A stretch of DNA of 41,618 nt from a virus, in the IMG/VR virus record IMGVR_UViG_3300026116_000018, positions 1-41,618 of that record; one strand, written 5' to 3'. Position 1 is the stretch's first letter. Every line of letters starts with the position of its first letter. The translations under genes were made by a program, and so were the position numbers. The notes under the pieces are model-generated. The model was not told where the DNA came from. It ran no database searches and saw nothing but the letters and a program-made list of their open reading frames with translations. Below, one piece after another: positions 29,151-38,431 of this stretch.

Positions 29151-29480
29151 ATGGCCACCATCACCCTGCCGGCCGATACCACGAGCGACGTGTTCGCCCG
29201 GGCCGGCCAGGCCATCATGCGGCGCGGCGCCAACGTCGAGGCGCTCATCGACGGGGTCGCCGTGGTGGGCTACCACTCGCGCACGCCCGCCCTCAGTGCC
29301 ATGGCGGACCTGCGGGCGCAGAACACCGAGCACATCCTGGATGTGCTGACGGCTGACCTGCCGGGTGGCGTGGCCGAAGGCTCCACGGTGGTCATCGGCG
29401 CGGCCTCGTACCTGGTGGGGCGTCCGCCGGAGGCCTCCGCGGACTACGGCATCACCCGGCTGCACCTGGAGGCGGCGTGA
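29151..29480 (+). CDS. Head-tail joining protein (gpFII-like)
   Basis: The product is 109 aa. Visible features are an opening MATITLPADTTSDVFARAGQ, a beta region LIDGVAVVGYHSRTP, and an end GASSYLVG-type turn (VVIGAASYLVGRPP) with TRLHLE. Size, fold character and position between decoration and tail-terminator genes match FII-type proteins that complete the head end. The family assignment is partly positional. Confidence 0.7.
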   Translation: MATITLPADTTSDVFARAGQAIMRRGANVEALIDGVAVVGYHSRTPALSAMADLRAQNTEHILDVLTADLPGGVAEGSTVVIGAASYLVGRPPEASADYGITRLHLEAA

Positions 29481-29929
29481 TGCTGGCCCAGCGAAAGCTC
29501 CTGGACCTCATCCTGGCGGACCTGCAGGCAGGCCCGCCTGTGGCGGGCGGCAACATCCAGCGGCAGGTCGGCCGGCCGCTGGCCGCCGGCACGAGCCAGA
29601 TGGTCACCCTGCGGCTGGTGCGCAGCCGCGGCAACCCCATCATGCTCGGCGGCGACTCCCCCATCGAGTGGCAGACGCTCGTGGGCATCGGCTGCGTGGC
29701 GCGGGCCGCCACCGGGCAGACGCCCGACGAAGCCGTGGCCGACCTGCTGGCCGCCGTGCATGCCCGCGTCGCCGGCAGCACAGCCCTGGCCACCGCCGGC
29801 TACCGCGTGCACCCCGAGCACCACCTGGAGTGGGACCAGGACGAACTCGAGGACCGCATCGGCGCCGTGATCGCCATCTACACCGTGCGCCACCTCAGCG
29901 CCATCACCAACCTTGAACCAGCGGCCTGA
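29480..29929 (+). CDS. Tail terminator-like minor tail protein
   Basis: The product is 149 aa from ATG 29480, overlapping the previous stop; a GTG at 29477 is one codon longer. An N-terminal helix (QRKLLDLILADLQ) is followed by beta strands and the acidic EWDQDELEDRIGAVIAIYTV. The order before the tail tube gene matches lambda gpU/gpZ-type terminator proteins. Evidence is mainly position, length and alpha/beta character. Confidence 0.65.
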   Translation: MLAQRKLLDLILADLQAGPPVAGGNIQRQVGRPLAAGTSQMVTLRLVRSRGNPIMLGGDSPIEWQTLVGIGCVARAATGQTPDEAVADLLAAVHARVAGSTALATAGYRVHPEHHLEWDQDELEDRIGAVIAIYTVRHLSAITNLEPAA

Positions 29930-29953
29930 GCCGCACAGGAGCAGGAGCACACC

Positions 29954-30604
29954 ATGTCCATCACGCTTGCAGTCGGCACCGCCATCGCCATTGCGTCCAC
30001 CTACGGCTCGTCGGTCAGCATGTCCGCCATCACCAACGCGTCGTCGGCCGTCGCGACGCTGGCCGGCGGCCACAGCGTCGTCGTCGGCGACTTCCTGGAG
30101 ATCACCTCCGGCTGGTCGCTGCTCACTGGCCGCATTGCGCGGGTCAGCGCCGTCAGCACCAACGACGTGACGCTCGAGAACATCAACACCAGCAACACCA
30201 CCAACTACCCGACCGGCACGGGCACGGGCAGCATCCGCCGCATCACGGCCTGGACATCCATCAGCCAGATCACCTCCGGCATCAGCTCCAGCGGCGGCGA
30301 CCAGCAATTCGCGGACGTCACCACGCTGCAGGACCGCAACCAGCGGCAGATCCCCACCCGGCGCAGCCCCGTCACGCTGACGCTGCCGGTGTTCGCCGAC
30401 GAGTCGCTCTCGTGGGTGGCCACGGTGCGCGCGGCCAGCGAGTCGGCCACGGCCACCGCGGTGCGCCTGGTGTACCCCAATGCCTCACGCACCGTCGCCA
30501 ACGGCTACTGGTCGATGAGCGACATCAACACCATCCAGGACGACACGCTGCGCAGCCAGATCACGGTGGCGTTCGCGGCGCAGTCGACCAACTACTCGAC
30601 CTGA
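29954..30604 (+). CDS. Major tail tube protein
   Basis: The product is 216 aa with AGGAG upstream. A Ser/Thr-rich beta protein: an inserted SH3-like start (GHSVVVGDFLEITSGWSLLT), then TAWTSISQITSGISSSGGDQ, and a C-terminal beta domain (LSWVATVRAASESATATAVR). It precedes the frameshifted chaperones and the tape measure, the standard siphovirus order. The SITSGISSSGGDQQ-like strand is usual in tail tube subunits of proteobacterial phages. Confidence 0.85.
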   Translation: MSITLAVGTAIAIASTYGSSVSMSAITNASSAVATLAGGHSVVVGDFLEITSGWSLLTGRIARVSAVSTNDVTLENINTSNTTNYPTGTGTGSIRRITAWTSISQITSGISSSGGDQQFADVTTLQDRNQRQIPTRRSPVTLTLPVFADESLSWVATVRAASESATATAVRLVYPNASRTVANGYWSMSDINTIQDDTLRSQITVAFAAQSTNYST

Positions 30605-30660
30605 TCGCCACGCCGGCGCGGCGCGCCGGCCTCCACATCACCCAACCCCTGCCAGCCACG

Positions 30661-31020
30661 ATGCCGACCTTCAAGATCAACCCCGCGCCGACCTTCGCGG
30701 CCGACGTCATGCTCACCGTGCCGGGCGCCACCGAGCCGGTGCGCCTGCCCGTCACATTCAGGCACTACAGCCAGACCGCTTTCGACGCCCTGGTCGCGCA
30801 GGCCAAGGCCCAGGAGCAGGCCGGCAAGCCGGTGTCTGCGGCCGACTGGCTGATCAACCTGGTGGTGGACTGGGGCCCCGGCATCGTTGATGACGACGAC
30901 AAGCCCGTGGCATTCAGCCACAAGGCGCTGGCCCAGCTGCTGGACAACTACCCGGGCGCGTTCGGGCAGATCAACTCCGCCTACGGCCGCGCCCTCGTGG
31001 AGGCCCGCGCAAAAAACTGA
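30661..31020 (+). CDS. Tail assembly chaperone (gpG-like)
   Basis: The product is 119 aa from ATG 30661. Visible features are FKINPAPTFAADVMLTVPGA, LPVTFRHYSQTAFDALVAQA, a central DWLINLVVDWGPGI and ALAQLLDNYPGAFGQINSAY, matching phage tail assembly chaperones. It ends at a slippery A-AAA-AAC site just before the stop, for -1 frameshifting into the next frame, which produces a longer G-T type protein that coats the tape measure during tail assembly. Confidence 0.88.
   Translation: MPTFKINPAPTFAADVMLTVPGATEPVRLPVTFRHYSQTAFDALVAQAKAQEQAGKPVSAADWLINLVVDWGPGIVDDDDKPVAFSHKALAQLLDNYPGAFGQINSAYGRALVEARAKN
31011..31017 (+). promoter_or_regulatory. Programmed -1 ribosomal frameshift site A AAA AAC
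   Basis: The heptamer spans the last two sense codons before TGA (31018-31020), in the X XXY YYZ register. A -1 slip continues in the frame ending at 31370. It is a canonical slippery sequence at the position used for G/G-T frameshifting in siphophages. Confidence 0.85.
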
Positions 31021-31370
31021 AGCAGGCGGTGCGCGCGCTGTACCCGCCACCGCCTTCCAAGCTCACCGACCAGGACCGCCACACCATGCAGGCACTCGGG
31101 CTGACGGACGACATGCTGGCCAAGCCTGAGGCCGCTGGCGATGTGGCGCTGTGGCCCGACCTGGCGGCGCCATTCGAGCTGTTCCTGGCGCTGCAGACGC
31201 AGTGGCGGATCGGGTTCAACGGGCCCACCGGCCTGGACTATGGCGCCGTGCCCGTGGTGGCGCGCGTGATGCAGCTCGGCCGCCGCCGCCTGCGGGAGCT
31301 GTGGGCTGACCTGCAGGCCATGGAGCGCGCGGCGCTCGAACTCTTTGCGGAGCGTAGGCGCGATGGCTGA
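31017..31370 (+). CDS. Tail assembly chaperone extension (gpT-like, DUF1799-type), made by -1 frameshift
   Basis: After slippage the frame reads from 31017 to TGA 31370, adding about 117 residues. The segment contains LGLTDDMLAKPEAAGDVALWPDLAAP split by helices, FLALQTQWRIGFNGPTGLDY and a terminal helix ELWADLQAMERAALELF, typical of DUF1799. A GTG at 31029 could allow independent start but has no clear ribosome binding site. It overlaps the tape measure start by 8 bp. Confidence 0.8.
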   Translation: MKQAVRALYPPPPSKLTDQDRHTMQALGLTDDMLAKPEAAGDVALWPDLAAPFELFLALQTQWRIGFNGPTGLDYGAVPVVARVMQLGRRRLRELWADLQAMERAALELFAERRRDG

Positions 31371-34300
31371 CGACGTCATCCGCATTCGGTTCAACGCGGA
31401 CCCGGGCAACGTCGAGTCCACCGTCGAGCGCACGACGCAGGCGCTGGGCCGCATAGGCACAGCCGGCGAGGTCAGCGCCAAGCAGGCGGCCGCCGCCATG
31501 CGCGGGCTGCCCGCTCAGTTCACGGACATTGCCACGTCGCTGCAGGGTGGGCAGAACCCCCTGACCGTACTGCTGCAGCAGGGTGGTCAGATCAAGGACA
31601 TGTTCGGCGGTGTGGGCCCCGCCGTGCGTGCTGTTGGCAGCCAGGTGGCGGCCATGGTCACGCCGGTGACCGCCCTTGCAGCCGCGGGGACGATCTTCGC
31701 GATTGCCTACGCCAAGGGCGCCGACGAGGCTGCGAACTTCAATCGCCAGCTCATCCTCACTGGCAATGCCGCCGGTACCACAGCCGGCCGGCTGCAGGAT
31801 GCGAGCAAGCGCGTGGCGGCCCTGGTCGGCACGCAGTCCCAGGCCGCGGCAGCGCTGGCCGAGCTGGCGGGTGCGGCCAACATCAGCCCGGCCGGCCTGG
31901 AGCGCTTTGCCGCGGCGGCGCTGAAGATGCAGCGCGCCACCGGCGTGTCGGTGGCGGACACGGTCAAGCAGTTCGTCGAGTTGGGACGCGCCCCGGTGGA
32001 GGCGTCCGCCAAGCTCAACGAGAGCAACAACTACCTCACCCTGGGCGTCTACCGCCAGATCAAGGCGCTGCAGGATGCCGGCCGCACAGCCGATGCTGCG
32101 CGGGTGGCGCAGGATGCCTGGGCCGACGCGCTGTCCGGCCGCAGCGACCAGATCGTGCAGAAGCTGGGACTGCTGGAGCGCGGCTGGCAGGCCGTCAAGG
32201 ACGGCGCCGGGAGTGCTTGGAACGCCATGCTCAACGTCGGCCGGGCCGACACCCTTGGCGACCAATTGGCTACCGCCGAGAAGCGATTGCGGGACCTGCA
32301 GCGCGAACGCGACGTCAACCTGCGCAGCAACACCGGCCGGCGCAGTGGCACCTTTGCTGCGCAGCTCGCCGACCAGCAGGCCATCATCGACAGCCTGCGT
32401 GAGCAGATACGGCTGGAGGGCAGCGTGGCCGATAGGGCTCGGGAGGCTGCTGACAAGGTGCGTGCCCGGGGCGAGTTCGACAAGCTCGTGGAGGGGTCGC
32501 TAACCCAACAGGAGCGGTTGTCGCGTGCCATTGTCGAGGCCAACAACCTGGCGAACAGTGCTGGCGCCTCGGCCGCCGAGCGCGCCAAGGTGATTGCGGC
32601 CCTGCGGGAAAAATTCAAGGGCGCGGAGGGAAACCCATTCGCTGCGGAGCAGGAGGCTGCCAAGAGGTGGGCCGATTCGCTGATGAGTTTCGATCGGATC
32701 GCCGACAGTGCGAGCGGCAAGGCCGCCGAACTGACCAAAGGTCAGATTGATCTGTTGGCGGTGCTGAAGTCGCCCGACTGGAGCATATGGTCAGAGGAGA
32801 TGGGCCAGATTCAGCTGGCGCATGCGTTTGCCGCCATCAACGCGGAAAAGCAAGGCGCTGCTACGGAGCATCTGGCCCGCGTCCTGAAAGAAGCGAAGAA
32901 GACCTACGACGAACAGATTTCCGCCATGGAGCGTGGCGTGGCCACCATCGAGGCCCAGATCCAGGGCCAGCGCGATGAGGCTGCCGCCTCCGAGCTGGCC
33001 GAGGTCAGGCACATCTCGCTGAGCCGGGCGATCCAGGAGGTGGAGATCGCGCGCCTGCGCGAGCGGCAGGCGGCGTTGGCGGGGCTCGACTCCCAGCAAG
33101 CGACATCCGACATCATCGACCGCGAGATCGATGCGCGCCGGCGCCTGGCCGACGCGATGGACACCACGGCCGCTAGAAAAGCCGCCGAGAAGCTGCGCCA
33201 GGACCAGGTTCAAGAGTGGCAGCGCGTGTGGGACCAGGTCGGCGAAGGCCTGGCCGATGCGCTGATCAATGGCGGCAGCCGGGCGGCGGACACCATCAAG
33301 CGGATGTTCTCGCAGATGGTCCTCAGGCCCGTCATCCAGGCGACCCTCGGCGGCTTCGCTGCGGCGCTGGGGTTGACGGGCCCTGCATCGGCCTCTGGCG
33401 GCCCCTCCGGCGCCGGCGTCCTGGCGGGTGGCAGCAGCCCCTTCGCCAGCCTGGGCACCCTGTTCGGCGCCGGTGGCGCCGTGGGCTCGCTCGGCAGCAT
33501 CTTCAATGCCGGCTCGGCGCTGGCCTTGAATGGCGGCACTTTGGTGTCGCTGCAGGGCGCTGGCGCAATGATCGGCAACGGCAGCATGCTGGGCGGGCTG
33601 GCGCAGGGCGCCGGCACCGTCGCCCCGTGGCTGGCGGGCATCGGCCTTGGCCGGACGGTCGGCCAAGGCATCAGCGGCGGCTTCGCCGTGGGCGGTGGGT
33701 CCGGCAACGCCGCCGTGAACATCGGCACCGCCATCGGGGCGATCTGGGGCCCGATCGGCGCGGCTGTAGGCGGTGCCCTCGGCGGGGTGGTGAACCGCGC
33801 ATTCGGCCGCCGGGCGCCCGAGACGCGCGACAGCGGCGTATTCGGCACGCTGGGGGGTGACCAAGGCACCTCGCTGCAGTCCTTCCAGGACTGGTTCCAG
33901 AAGGGCGGCTTCTTCCGCAGCAACCGGTCCGGCACCAACATCAGCGCGCTGGACACCCAGACCGCCGGCACGTTCAACACCGCCGTGGCCGCCATCCAGC
34001 AGGCCACCCGCGGCTATGCCGCCACGCTGGGCCTGTCGGCCGACAGCGTCAGCGGCTACACCCAGCAGATCCGCCTCAGCCTGCAGGGCCTGAACGAGCA
34101 GCAGGTCACCGAGGCCATCCAGACCACGCTCGCCCGCTTCGCGGACGGCCTGGCCAGCGGTCTGGGCGCTGACTTGGCCGCGCTGGCCAAGCCCGGCGAG
34201 GCGGTCGGCACCACCCTGGCGCGCCTGGCCACCTCGCTGCAGCAGGCCAACGGCGTGCTGGACAACCTCAACCAGGGCCTGTTGGCCACCAGCACCGCCG

Positions 34301-35112
34301 GCGCCGATGCGGCCGCCAAGCTGCTGGAGGCCTTCGGCTCGCTGGACTCCTACGTCGCCCTGAGCGCCAGCTACCTGGATGCCTTCTACGACGCCGGCGA
34401 ACGCAGCGCCATCGTCACCCGCCAGCTCACCGCGTCCTTCGCGAACCTGGGGCTGGCGCTACCCACCACGCGCGACAGCTACCGCGCGCTGGTGGATGCG
34501 CAGGACCTGACCACCGACGGAGGCCGGCGCACCTACGCCGCACTGCTGCAGCTCAGCGGCGCTTTCGCCAGCGTGACCGACGCCGTCAAGCTCAACGTCA
34601 GCTCCGTCACCAGCGAGATCGAGCGGCTGCGTGGTGCGGGCGCCAAGGCGTCCACAGGCCCCGCCAATTTGGCCGGCCTGCTGAGCCAGTTCGCCGCCAC
34701 CACCGGGCAGGCCCGCGCAGGCAGCCAGTCCGCCATCGATGCGCTGCCGGACATCAGCCGCTCCATCGAGGCCGCATCCCAGTCCACGGCCAGGACGGCG
34801 GCCGAGGTGGCGGTGATGCGGGCCTACTTGGCCAGGAGCCTGGCCGACACGTTGTCGGCCACCGGCTCGGTGGATGTGAGCGCGCAGGCCGTCAGCGCCA
34901 GCACCACCGGCACCGCAGCGGCGCCGGGGGCAGCGCAAGACAGGAGCATGGTGCAGGAGATGCAGGCCTTGCGCGCCGCGCTGGAGGCGCTGCGGACCGA
35001 CCAGCAAGCCCAGGCCGCGCAGCTGGCAACCAACACGGGCAAGTTGTACCGGCTGATGGATCGCGCATCCCAGGGCGGCGACGCCATCAGCGTCCGCGTG
35101 CTCCCGTCCTGA
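31363..35112 (+). CDS. Tail tape measure protein (lambda gpH/TMP_2 type)
   Basis: The product is 1249 aa from ATG 31363 (GGAG upstream). The N-terminal TMP_2 signature is AAMRGLPAQFTDIATSLQGG followed by NPLTVLLQQGGQIKDMFGG. Central helices and coiled coil lie at about 280-620, and a Gly/Ala-rich hydrophobic stretch at about 660-815 is likely membrane-active. The C-terminal region starts RDSGVFGTLGG and includes a TTRDSYRALVDAQDLTTDGG segment. It sets tail length and helps DNA enter the cell. It is directly followed by only two further virion-type genes. Confidence 0.92.
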   Translation: MADDVIRIRFNADPGNVESTVERTTQALGRIGTAGEVSAKQAAAAMRGLPAQFTDIATSLQGGQNPLTVLLQQGGQIKDMFGGVGPAVRAVGSQVAAMVTPVTALAAAGTIFAIAYAKGADEAANFNRQLILTGNAAGTTAGRLQDASKRVAALVGTQSQAAAALAELAGAANISPAGLERFAAAALKMQRATGVSVADTVKQFVELGRAPVEASAKLNESNNYLTLGVYRQIKALQDAGRTADAARVAQDAWADALSGRSDQIVQKLGLLERGWQAVKDGAGSAWNAMLNVGRADTLGDQLATAEKRLRDLQRERDVNLRSNTGRRSGTFAAQLADQQAIIDSLREQIRLEGSVADRAREAADKVRARGEFDKLVEGSLTQQERLSRAIVEANNLANSAGASAAERAKVIAALREKFKGAEGNPFAAEQEAAKRWADSLMSFDRIADSASGKAAELTKGQIDLLAVLKSPDWSIWSEEMGQIQLAHAFAAINAEKQGAATEHLARVLKEAKKTYDEQISAMERGVATIEAQIQGQRDEAAASELAEVRHISLSRAIQEVEIARLRERQAALAGLDSQQATSDIIDREIDARRRLADAMDTTAARKAAEKLRQDQVQEWQRVWDQVGEGLADALINGGSRAADTIKRMFSQMVLRPVIQATLGGFAAALGLTGPASASGGPSGAGVLAGGSSPFASLGTLFGAGGAVGSLGSIFNAGSALALNGGTLVSLQGAGAMIGNGSMLGGLAQGAGTVAPWLAGIGLGRTVGQGISGGFAVGGGSGNAAVNIGTAIGAIWGPIGAAVGGALGGVVNRAFGRRAPETRDSGVFGTLGGDQGTSLQSFQDWFQKGGFFRSNRSGTNISALDTQTAGTFNTAVAAIQQATRGYAATLGLSADSVSGYTQQIRLSLQGLNEQQVTEAIQTTLARFADGLASGLGADLAALAKPGEAVGTTLARLATSLQQANGVLDNLNQGLLATSTAGADAAAKLLEAFGSLDSYVALSASYLDAFYDAGERSAIVTRQLTASFANLGLALPTTRDSYRALVDAQDLTTDGGRRTYAALLQLSGAFASVTDAVKLNVSSVTSEIERLRGAGAKASTGPANLAGLLSQFAATTGQARAGSQSAIDALPDISRSIEAASQSTARTAAEVAVMRAYLARSLADTLSATGSVDVSAQAVSASTTGTAAAPGAAQDRSMVQEMQALRAALEALRTDQQAQAAQLATNTGKLYRLMDRASQGGDAISVRVLPS

Positions 35113-35123
35113 TCCGGCACGCC

Positions 35124-36023
35124 ATGCAATTCATCGCGCCCATCGCCGTCACGGACGCCATGCTGACGGCCAGTTCGCTGGAGGAAGACGACTATCCCGC
35201 ATGGAGTGCCGCCACCGTCTACGCGGTAGGCGACCGCGCCATCCTGACCAGCACCCACCGCATCTACCAGCGCCTCAATGCCGGCAGCGGCCCCGCGGCG
35301 CCGAACCTGGATGCCACCAACTGGGTGGATGTCGGTCCAACCAACAAGTGGGCGCCGTTCGACCGTGGCGTTGGCAGCGCCGCCACGAGCGGCTCAGACA
35401 CCACGCTCAGCTACACCATCACGCCGGGCCAGGTCGTGACTGGCCTCGTGCTGATGGATGCCGCATGCGATGCGGTGTCAATTCGGGTCACGGCTGGTGG
35501 CGATGTTATCTATGAAAAAGAATACGCGCCTGTGATAGCCGCGGATTTGGCAATAGGAGACTGGTATTCATATTTCTTCGAATCAATTAAGCGGCGCGTA
35601 AGTTTGTTAGATGCTGCTCTGCCTGCATTTTCTGAGGCGGTTATCGATGTCGTCTTGACTGGCGCTGCGCCGCTGCGGATTGGAACCATGGCTTTGGGCC
35701 GACCGTACACGATAGGATCAGCGTTGGCCGGCGGGCGATTGTCAATAATTGATTACAGCGTAAAAACTACAGACGAATTCGGTACTACAACTCTGGTGGA
35801 GCGCGCATATGCCAGGCGCCTGGAAGCAAATGTTGTCGTTTCCACAATGGCAATAAGTACTATCTCTCAGAGATTGGCCGACATACGGGCAACCCCTGTT
35901 GTGTGGATTGGCGATAGTTCGGTTGACTCGACATTAATATATGGTTGGTGTCGAGAATGGGCCATTGAGATGCAATACCAAAACATCAGTTACTGCAATA
36001 TGGTTGTAGAGGGGCTGGTTTGA
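35124..36023 (+). CDS. Distal tail protein with CBM5/12-like motif
   Basis: The product is 299 aa. The N-terminal half contains YPAWSAATVYAVGDRAIL, then HRIYQRLNAGSG and NWVDVGPTNKWAPFD, resembling the carbohydrate-binding module 5/12 pattern of aromatic W/Y residues around xYxxGDxVxY. The C-terminal half is beta-rich. From about 35,500 the DNA becomes clearly less G+C-rich with different codon choice, so the second half is probably horizontally acquired. It may bind host surface sugars. It is the only protein between the tape measure and the fibre-like gene. Confidence 0.7.
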   Translation: MQFIAPIAVTDAMLTASSLEEDDYPAWSAATVYAVGDRAILTSTHRIYQRLNAGSGPAAPNLDATNWVDVGPTNKWAPFDRGVGSAATSGSDTTLSYTITPGQVVTGLVLMDAACDAVSIRVTAGGDVIYEKEYAPVIAADLAIGDWYSYFFESIKRRVSLLDAALPAFSEAVIDVVLTGAAPLRIGTMALGRPYTIGSALAGGRLSIIDYSVKTTDEFGTTTLVERAYARRLEANVVVSTMAISTISQRLADIRATPVVWIGDSSVDSTLIYGWCREWAIEMQYQNISYCNMVVEGLV

Positions 36024-36043
36024 TTTTAATAGGAGCAGATTGA

Positions 36044-37663
36044 ATGAGCACGATTACACCTCTGCCGGCCCCACCAAGCAGATTAGATCCAGCGAACTTT
36101 GCGGCTCGGGCTGATGCATTCTTGGCTGCAATGAAGCAGATGGTTGATGAGTTCAATTCTGCTGCGTTTGGATCGGCTGCCGAACTAGGCGCGGATTTAG
36201 CCTCTGTAGTCAATGTCATGGACGGTGATGGACGAATAGCCGTCAAGCGCACAGAGGCTGGCGCAGTAGCCGAGACACAGCACAAGTTTAATCAGTATGC
36301 GCCACTGAGTGTGGACTCTTGTGGGGCCGTGCCTGATGGGTCGACAAACTGCACCATCGCGTTCACAGCCGCCCGCTCCGCCACTGGTGGACGGTATCAC
36401 CTGCCAGGGCCGGGCACCTACGTGGTAGACCCGTCACCCGACGTGTTTGCTGACGCATTCACGGCGGGTCCGAGCACTTTCCTGAAGATCGGTGGCGTCA
36501 CGTATGACGTGTCGCGAGCCTTCTTGGGTCCGTTGCGCTGGGTGGCGTTCAGTAACGTGCTGAGCGGCATCGTGCACGCCAAGACGGGGAGCGTCCTACA
36601 GCAATGGCAGGACGGGTCGCCAGGCACTGCTACTTATTTCTACCGCGGCCTCGCATTCAAGACGGACAGCCACTTCATCCAGTGCAAGCCGGCCACGAAC
36701 GGCGGCAGCACCGACTTGCTGTTCCAGCGGTCGGATGTGAATACCCAGGCGGTTGTGACTGGTTCGATTGCCGCAAACACGTTGACAGTTTCAGCCGTGA
36801 CTTCCGGTGCGCTGGCGGTCGGGGATACGCTCGCCGGCACAGGCGTAACGCCTGGAACAAAAATCACCGCACTCGGCACAGGATCTGGCGGCACCGGCAC
36901 ATACACAGTGAGCCCAAGCCAGACTGTAGCCTCTACCGCCATCACGGCAGGCGATCCGAATGGCAATCGTTTTAACTTGACGTATGAGGAGTCCGCCGAC
37001 CGTCTGCTGCTGTCCTACGCGACAGCACAGGCTGGATCTCCCGCGTTCGACACCGCGATGGCGGTATACGGATCGCGAGCTGCAACACCCAGCATAATCA
37101 CCTATGACGGTCTGCTGCTGGGGTTTTTCCAGGGGTACTATACGCAGACCAGATCGGGTGGTGCGCTGAAATTCGGCCGCATACCGACCACGGCTACGCG
37201 ACACGACGAAAAGGACCTGACCAGTGGGAACGTTCTAAGTACTGTGACGCGCAGCGAAAGGCGCATAGCAGGCATTGGGCACGACACGATGCTCGATGTA
37301 CCGATTGGCATCGTAGGCCCGAAGCGCTGGGGTGGCGTGTTTTCAGATCTCGGCGGAGATGGGGCGCTCCCGGTCACGAAGACGATCATGGACGCCTCTG
37401 GCGCAACCAGGTGCGGGGTAATCGGATATCTCCGCGCGTCATGCACGCCCAGCGGCGCGGCCGGTGGAGCGCGAGAGGCGCGGTTCGTCTTTGACGGCAC
37501 GACACTCACCCTCACCGACATCGTGAATACCCTGCCGGCAGGCTTCACGGCCACTATCATCAAAACTGGGGCAACGCTGCAGCTCAGCTTGGCATACACG
37601 GGCGCATCCGGCGCTGGCTACACGGTTGCTGCGTCAGTCGAGTTCGAATATGCGGGTCGGTAG
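36044..37663 (+). CDS. Tail fibre/spike protein
   Basis: The product is 539 aa. An N-terminal attachment region (about 1-85) is followed by a [20 protein letters not shown] segment of the pectate-lyase/beta-helix type (NDGxTDxTxAFxxA), then beta strands. At about residues 235-300 there is an insert with [15 protein letters not shown] and [18 protein letters not shown], a small beta module found in many phage structural proteins. The C-terminus ends in a beta region ([18 protein letters not shown]). It is the likely receptor-binding protein. The 5' part is less G+C-rich than the genome. It carries no DGR variable repeat. Confidence 0.8.
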   Translation: MSTITPLPAPPSRLDPANFAARADAFLAAMKQMVDEFNSAAFGSAAELGADLASVVNVMDGDGRIAVKRTEAGAVAETQHKFNQYAPLSVDSCGAVPDGSTNCTIAFTAARSATGGRYHLPGPGTYVVDPSPDVFADAFTAGPSTFLKIGGVTYDVSRAFLGPLRWVAFSNVLSGIVHAKTGSVLQQWQDGSPGTATYFYRGLAFKTDSHFIQCKPATNGGSTDLLFQRSDVNTQAVVTGSIAANTLTVSAVTSGALAVGDTLAGTGVTPGTKITALGTGSGGTGTYTVSPSQTVASTAITAGDPNGNRFNLTYEESADRLLLSYATAQAGSPAFDTAMAVYGSRAATPSIITYDGLLLGFFQGYYTQTRSGGALKFGRIPTTATRHDEKDLTSGNVLSTVTRSERRIAGIGHDTMLDVPIGIVGPKRWGGVFSDLGGDGALPVTKTIMDASGATRCGVIGYLRASCTPSGAAGGAREARFVFDGTTLTLTDIVNTLPAGFTATIIKTGATLQLSLAYTGASGAGYTVAASVEFEYAGR

Positions 37664-37667
37664 TGCA

Positions 37668-38015
37668 ATGGCTCTACTGATTGCTGTGCACCTGCTGCCT
37701 GAGTGGCTGGCTGCTGCCGGCCTCGGAACGCAGGCCGCCCTGGAGTACATCGCCTATGGAGCGGAGTCGGCGGCGCTCTGGGGCGCCGTGCTCTGCGCCT
37801 CGCGCGGTCCGCTGCGCTACGTGGCCGCCTGGGGCTTGTCAGAGAGCCTGGCTCGCGCCGGTTGCCGGGGCGCGCTCCCGCTCGATCGCGCCCCATCGCT
37901 GCACCCAGGGCAGACGCTCTGCGATGCCGCCGCCGGCTGGCCCGTCAGCCTCGTGTCACTCGCCGCAGCGCTGCTGCTGGCCGCCTACCTCAACCACCGC
38001 GGCGCGAGCCGCTGA
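37668..38015 (+). CDS. Small membrane protein of the lysis cassette
   Basis: The product is 115 aa from ATG 37668 (an ATG at 37650 overlaps the fibre gene). Hydrophobic segments (ALLIAVHLLPEWLAAAGL; AYGAESAALWGAVLCAS; GWPVSLVSLAAALLLAAYL) give two to three membrane spans. A holin-like or antiholin-like role is possible from position. No family was recognised. Confidence 0.65.
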   Translation: MALLIAVHLLPEWLAAAGLGTQAALEYIAYGAESAALWGAVLCASRGPLRYVAAWGLSESLARAGCRGALPLDRAPSLHPGQTLCDAAAGWPVSLVSLAAALLLAAYLNHRGASR

Positions 38016-38023
38016 AAGCCCGC

Positions 38024-38431
38024 ATGGCCGACATCGCATCACCCATCGCCATCTGCGTGGCCGGCGGCGTCACGGCCGCCTGCGTGCAGTCGCTGATACC
38101 TGAGCTTGGGGCCTACGGCGTCAGCGGGCCTTCGATCCTCTGGGGCGCGGTCGGGGCATACGCCGGCGACATGCTGCGCATGCTCCAGGCCCAGGAGGCT
38201 GGCAAGACCTACACGCGCATGACGCGCGGCATGCTGTTCGTGTCCAGCGCCGTAGGCGCCATCGGCGGACCGTGGGCGGCCCAAGCAGTGGCCGGTGGCG
38301 GCCTGCTGGCCACTGGTGGGTGCAGCGTCATCGTGGGGGCCACCTGGCATGTTCTGCTGCAGTGGCTCATGCGCGAGGCCATGAAGCGGATGGCGGGCTT
38401 GTTGCCAGGCGGCAAGGGGGCGGCGGAATGA
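38024..38431 (+). CDS. Putative holin
   Basis: The product is 135 aa with three hydrophobic stretches (SPIAICVAGGVTAACVQSL; GMLFVSSAVGAIGGPWAAQA; VAGGGLLATGGCSVIVGATW). The charged C-terminal tail ends MAGLLPGGKGAAE. Position just ahead of the other lysis genes and ATGA coupling to the next small membrane protein support a holin call. No specific family is certain. Confidence 0.65.
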   Translation: MADIASPIAICVAGGVTAACVQSLIPELGAYGVSGPSILWGAVGAYAGDMLRMLQAQEAGKTYTRMTRGMLFVSSAVGAIGGPWAAQAVAGGGLLATGGCSVIVGATWHVLLQWLMREAMKRMAGLLPGGKGAAE

